Shown here: positions 63,156-64,000 of the stretch, in pieces
Numbering within the stretch: the stretch's first letter is position 1
Layout of the letters: each line of letters begins with the position of its first letter
DNA from: Pseudomonas sp. ATCC PTA-122608
GTDB lineage: Bacteria; Pseudomonadota; Gammaproteobacteria; Pseudomonadales; Pseudomonadaceae
Assembly: GCF_001952855.1 (NCBI RefSeq)
Contig: NZ_LPNO01000002.1
Span: 254,966 to 318,965 of the forward strand
Direction: 5' to 3'
Length of the DNA stretch: 64,000 bases
Made by a program: the position numbers and the translations under genes
Notes under the pieces: generated by a model
Seen by the model: the letters and a program-made list of their open reading frames with translations, nothing else
Databases searched by the model: none
Told to the model about the DNA's origin: nothing

Positions 63156-64000
63156 ATGAACAGTTTGCGCAGTATGTCCATCAGCCGGCGTCTCTGGCTG
63201 ATCCTGATCGTCGCCGTGCTGATGCTGCTAACCCTCGGCCTGCTTATGCTCAAGCAGATTCATGGTGACCTTTACCAGGCCAAGAGTGAGCAGACTCAGC
63301 GTGTGGTGCAAACCGCCAGCGGGATCCTGACTTATTATCACAGCCTCGAAACCAGCGGTGTCCTGACCCGTGAGGCGGCGCAGAAGCAAGCCCTGAGCGC
63401 AGTGCGCGGGCTGCGGTATGGGAAGGATGATTACTTCTGGATCAACGACCTCACGCCCGTGATGATCATGCATGCGGCCAACCCCAAGCTCGACGGCCAG
63501 AACCTGTCGGCGATCCGCGACCCGGACGGCTTTGCGGTGTTCAACGAGTTCGTGATCCTGGCCAAGGCCAAGGGCGCCGGGATGGTGAATTACCGCTGGC
63601 CCAAACCCGGGGCCGATGCGCCGGTGGCCAAGACCTCCTATATACAGCTGTTCGAACCCTGGGGCTGGATCATCGGCTCCGGCGTGTATGTCGATGACGT
63701 GCAAGGCGAGTTCCGGGGCCAGGTGTGGAAAGCCTCAATGGTCGGCCTGGTGATTGCCGTGATTATGGCCCTGCTGGTGGTGTTGATTGCCCGCAGCATC
63801 GTGCGCCCATTGCAGCAAGCAGTGAACGCCATGGCCAATATCGCCAGTGGCGAAAGCGACCTGACCCGCACCCTCGACACCCACGGTCAGGACGAGGTCA
63901 CTCAACTGTCCCGGCACTTCAACAGCTTTACCGCCAAGTTGCGGCAGGTGGTCGGCCAGTTGCAGACCTGCGCCAATGCGTTGGGCCAGTCATCCACTGA
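63156..64000 (+). CDS. Methyl-accepting chemotaxis protein, N-terminal part (runs off the window)
   Basis: The first 281 residues of a chemoreceptor, open to the edge. TM1 is at about residues 13-32 (LWLILIVAVLMLLTLGLLML). The periplasmic sensor is a single-Cache (sCache_2) domain with GKDDYFWINDLTPVMIMHAANPKLDGQNLS and WGWIIGSGVYVDDV. TM2 is MVGLVIAVIMALLVVLIA, followed by HAMP (RPLQQAVNAMANIASGESDLTRTLD). The signalling domain is beyond the end. AGGA precedes the ATG at 63156 by four bases. This class senses organic acids or small ligands; the ligand is unknown. Confidence 0.93.
   Translation, partial: MNSLRSMSISRRLWLILIVAVLMLLTLGLLMLKQIHGDLYQAKSEQTQRVVQTASGILTYYHSLETSGVLTREAAQKQALSAVRGLRYGKDDYFWINDLTPVMIMHAANPKLDGQNLSAIRDPDGFAVFNEFVILAKAKGAGMVNYRWPKPGADAPVAKTSYIQLFEPWGWIIGSGVYVDDVQGEFRGQVWKASMVGLVIAVIMALLVVLIARSIVRPLQQAVNAMANIASGESDLTRTLDTHGQDEVTQLSRHFNSFTAKLRQVVGQLQTCANALGQSST

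Overview
The window is a chromosomal segment of a fluorescent Pseudomonas (P. fluorescens group). The support is a benABCD-benK-benF cluster with an adjacent benR, a MexEF-OprN type efflux operon, an OprD family porin, a DUF2790 protein, high GC content with Pseudomonas-like codon use, and three REP doublets with the core GTAGGAGCGAGCTTGCTCGC. No rRNA, tRNA, CRISPR array or intact insertion sequence was recognised.

Layout. 1-4.9 kb: a lower-GC, accessory-looking block of redox and detoxification genes (alcohol dehydrogenase end, ABM monooxygenase, decarboxylase-like amidohydrolase, PfpI-family protein, quinone-oxidoreductase-like enzyme, WYL regulator). It ends in a gene-free stretch (4.9-5.4 kb) that may be an island edge. 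5.4-7.6 kb: SDR, LysR regulator and a DUF2790 secreted protein. 7.6-15 kb: the complete benzoate-to-catechol module on the minus strand, with two BenR boxes in Pm-like geometry and Crc/Hfq-type A-rich motifs at the starts of benR, benA, benK and benF. 15-16.5 kb: a DHA2 exporter. 16.7-20.7 kb: an amino-acid-type ABC importer whose permease and ATPase are one polypeptide, with a GntR regulator, a DUF1989 protein and a perfect upstream palindrome. 20.7-25.2 kb: a four-gene sugar-type ABC importer without catabolic genes. 25.4-32.4 kb: cupin, small secreted protein, and mexEF-oprN behind a MexT-type box. 32.9-38.3 kb: an AraC regulator, then the Fur-box-controlled efeUOB iron uptake operon with a second EfeO-like protein. 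38.5-43.1 kb: an orphan protein, PssA, TetR with DUF1348, and a PQQ-type sugar dehydrogenase. 43.3-46.6 kb: the Ku-LigD end-joining pair. 46.7-49.2 kb: the cell-surface genes lpxO and wzz. 49.6-54.2 kb: TIGR03067-like protein, methyltransferase, MFS and the ABC-F protein YbiT. 54.2-56.1 kb: a gene-free repeat island. 56.1-64 kb: MFS, hydrolase, an azoreductase with AraC and LysR regulators, MmcQ/YjbR, DUF1294, UppP and the start of a chemoreceptor.

The most unusual structure is the repeat island at 54.2-56.1 kb. A terminator is followed by five GGGG tracts. Then come one copy of a dispersed ~320-bp repeat, about five tandem 173-bp units each holding an inverted REP pair, and an inverted second copy of the dispersed repeat. 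That second copy is interrupted by a 155-bp MITE-like element with perfect 21-bp terminal inverted repeats and a perfect 9-bp target duplication. Two uninterrupted copies of the same repeat in this window show the empty site. Other signals worth testing are a shared 16-bp operator candidate in front of both azoR and the LysR gene, and the DUF1989 transporter cluster with its palindrome.
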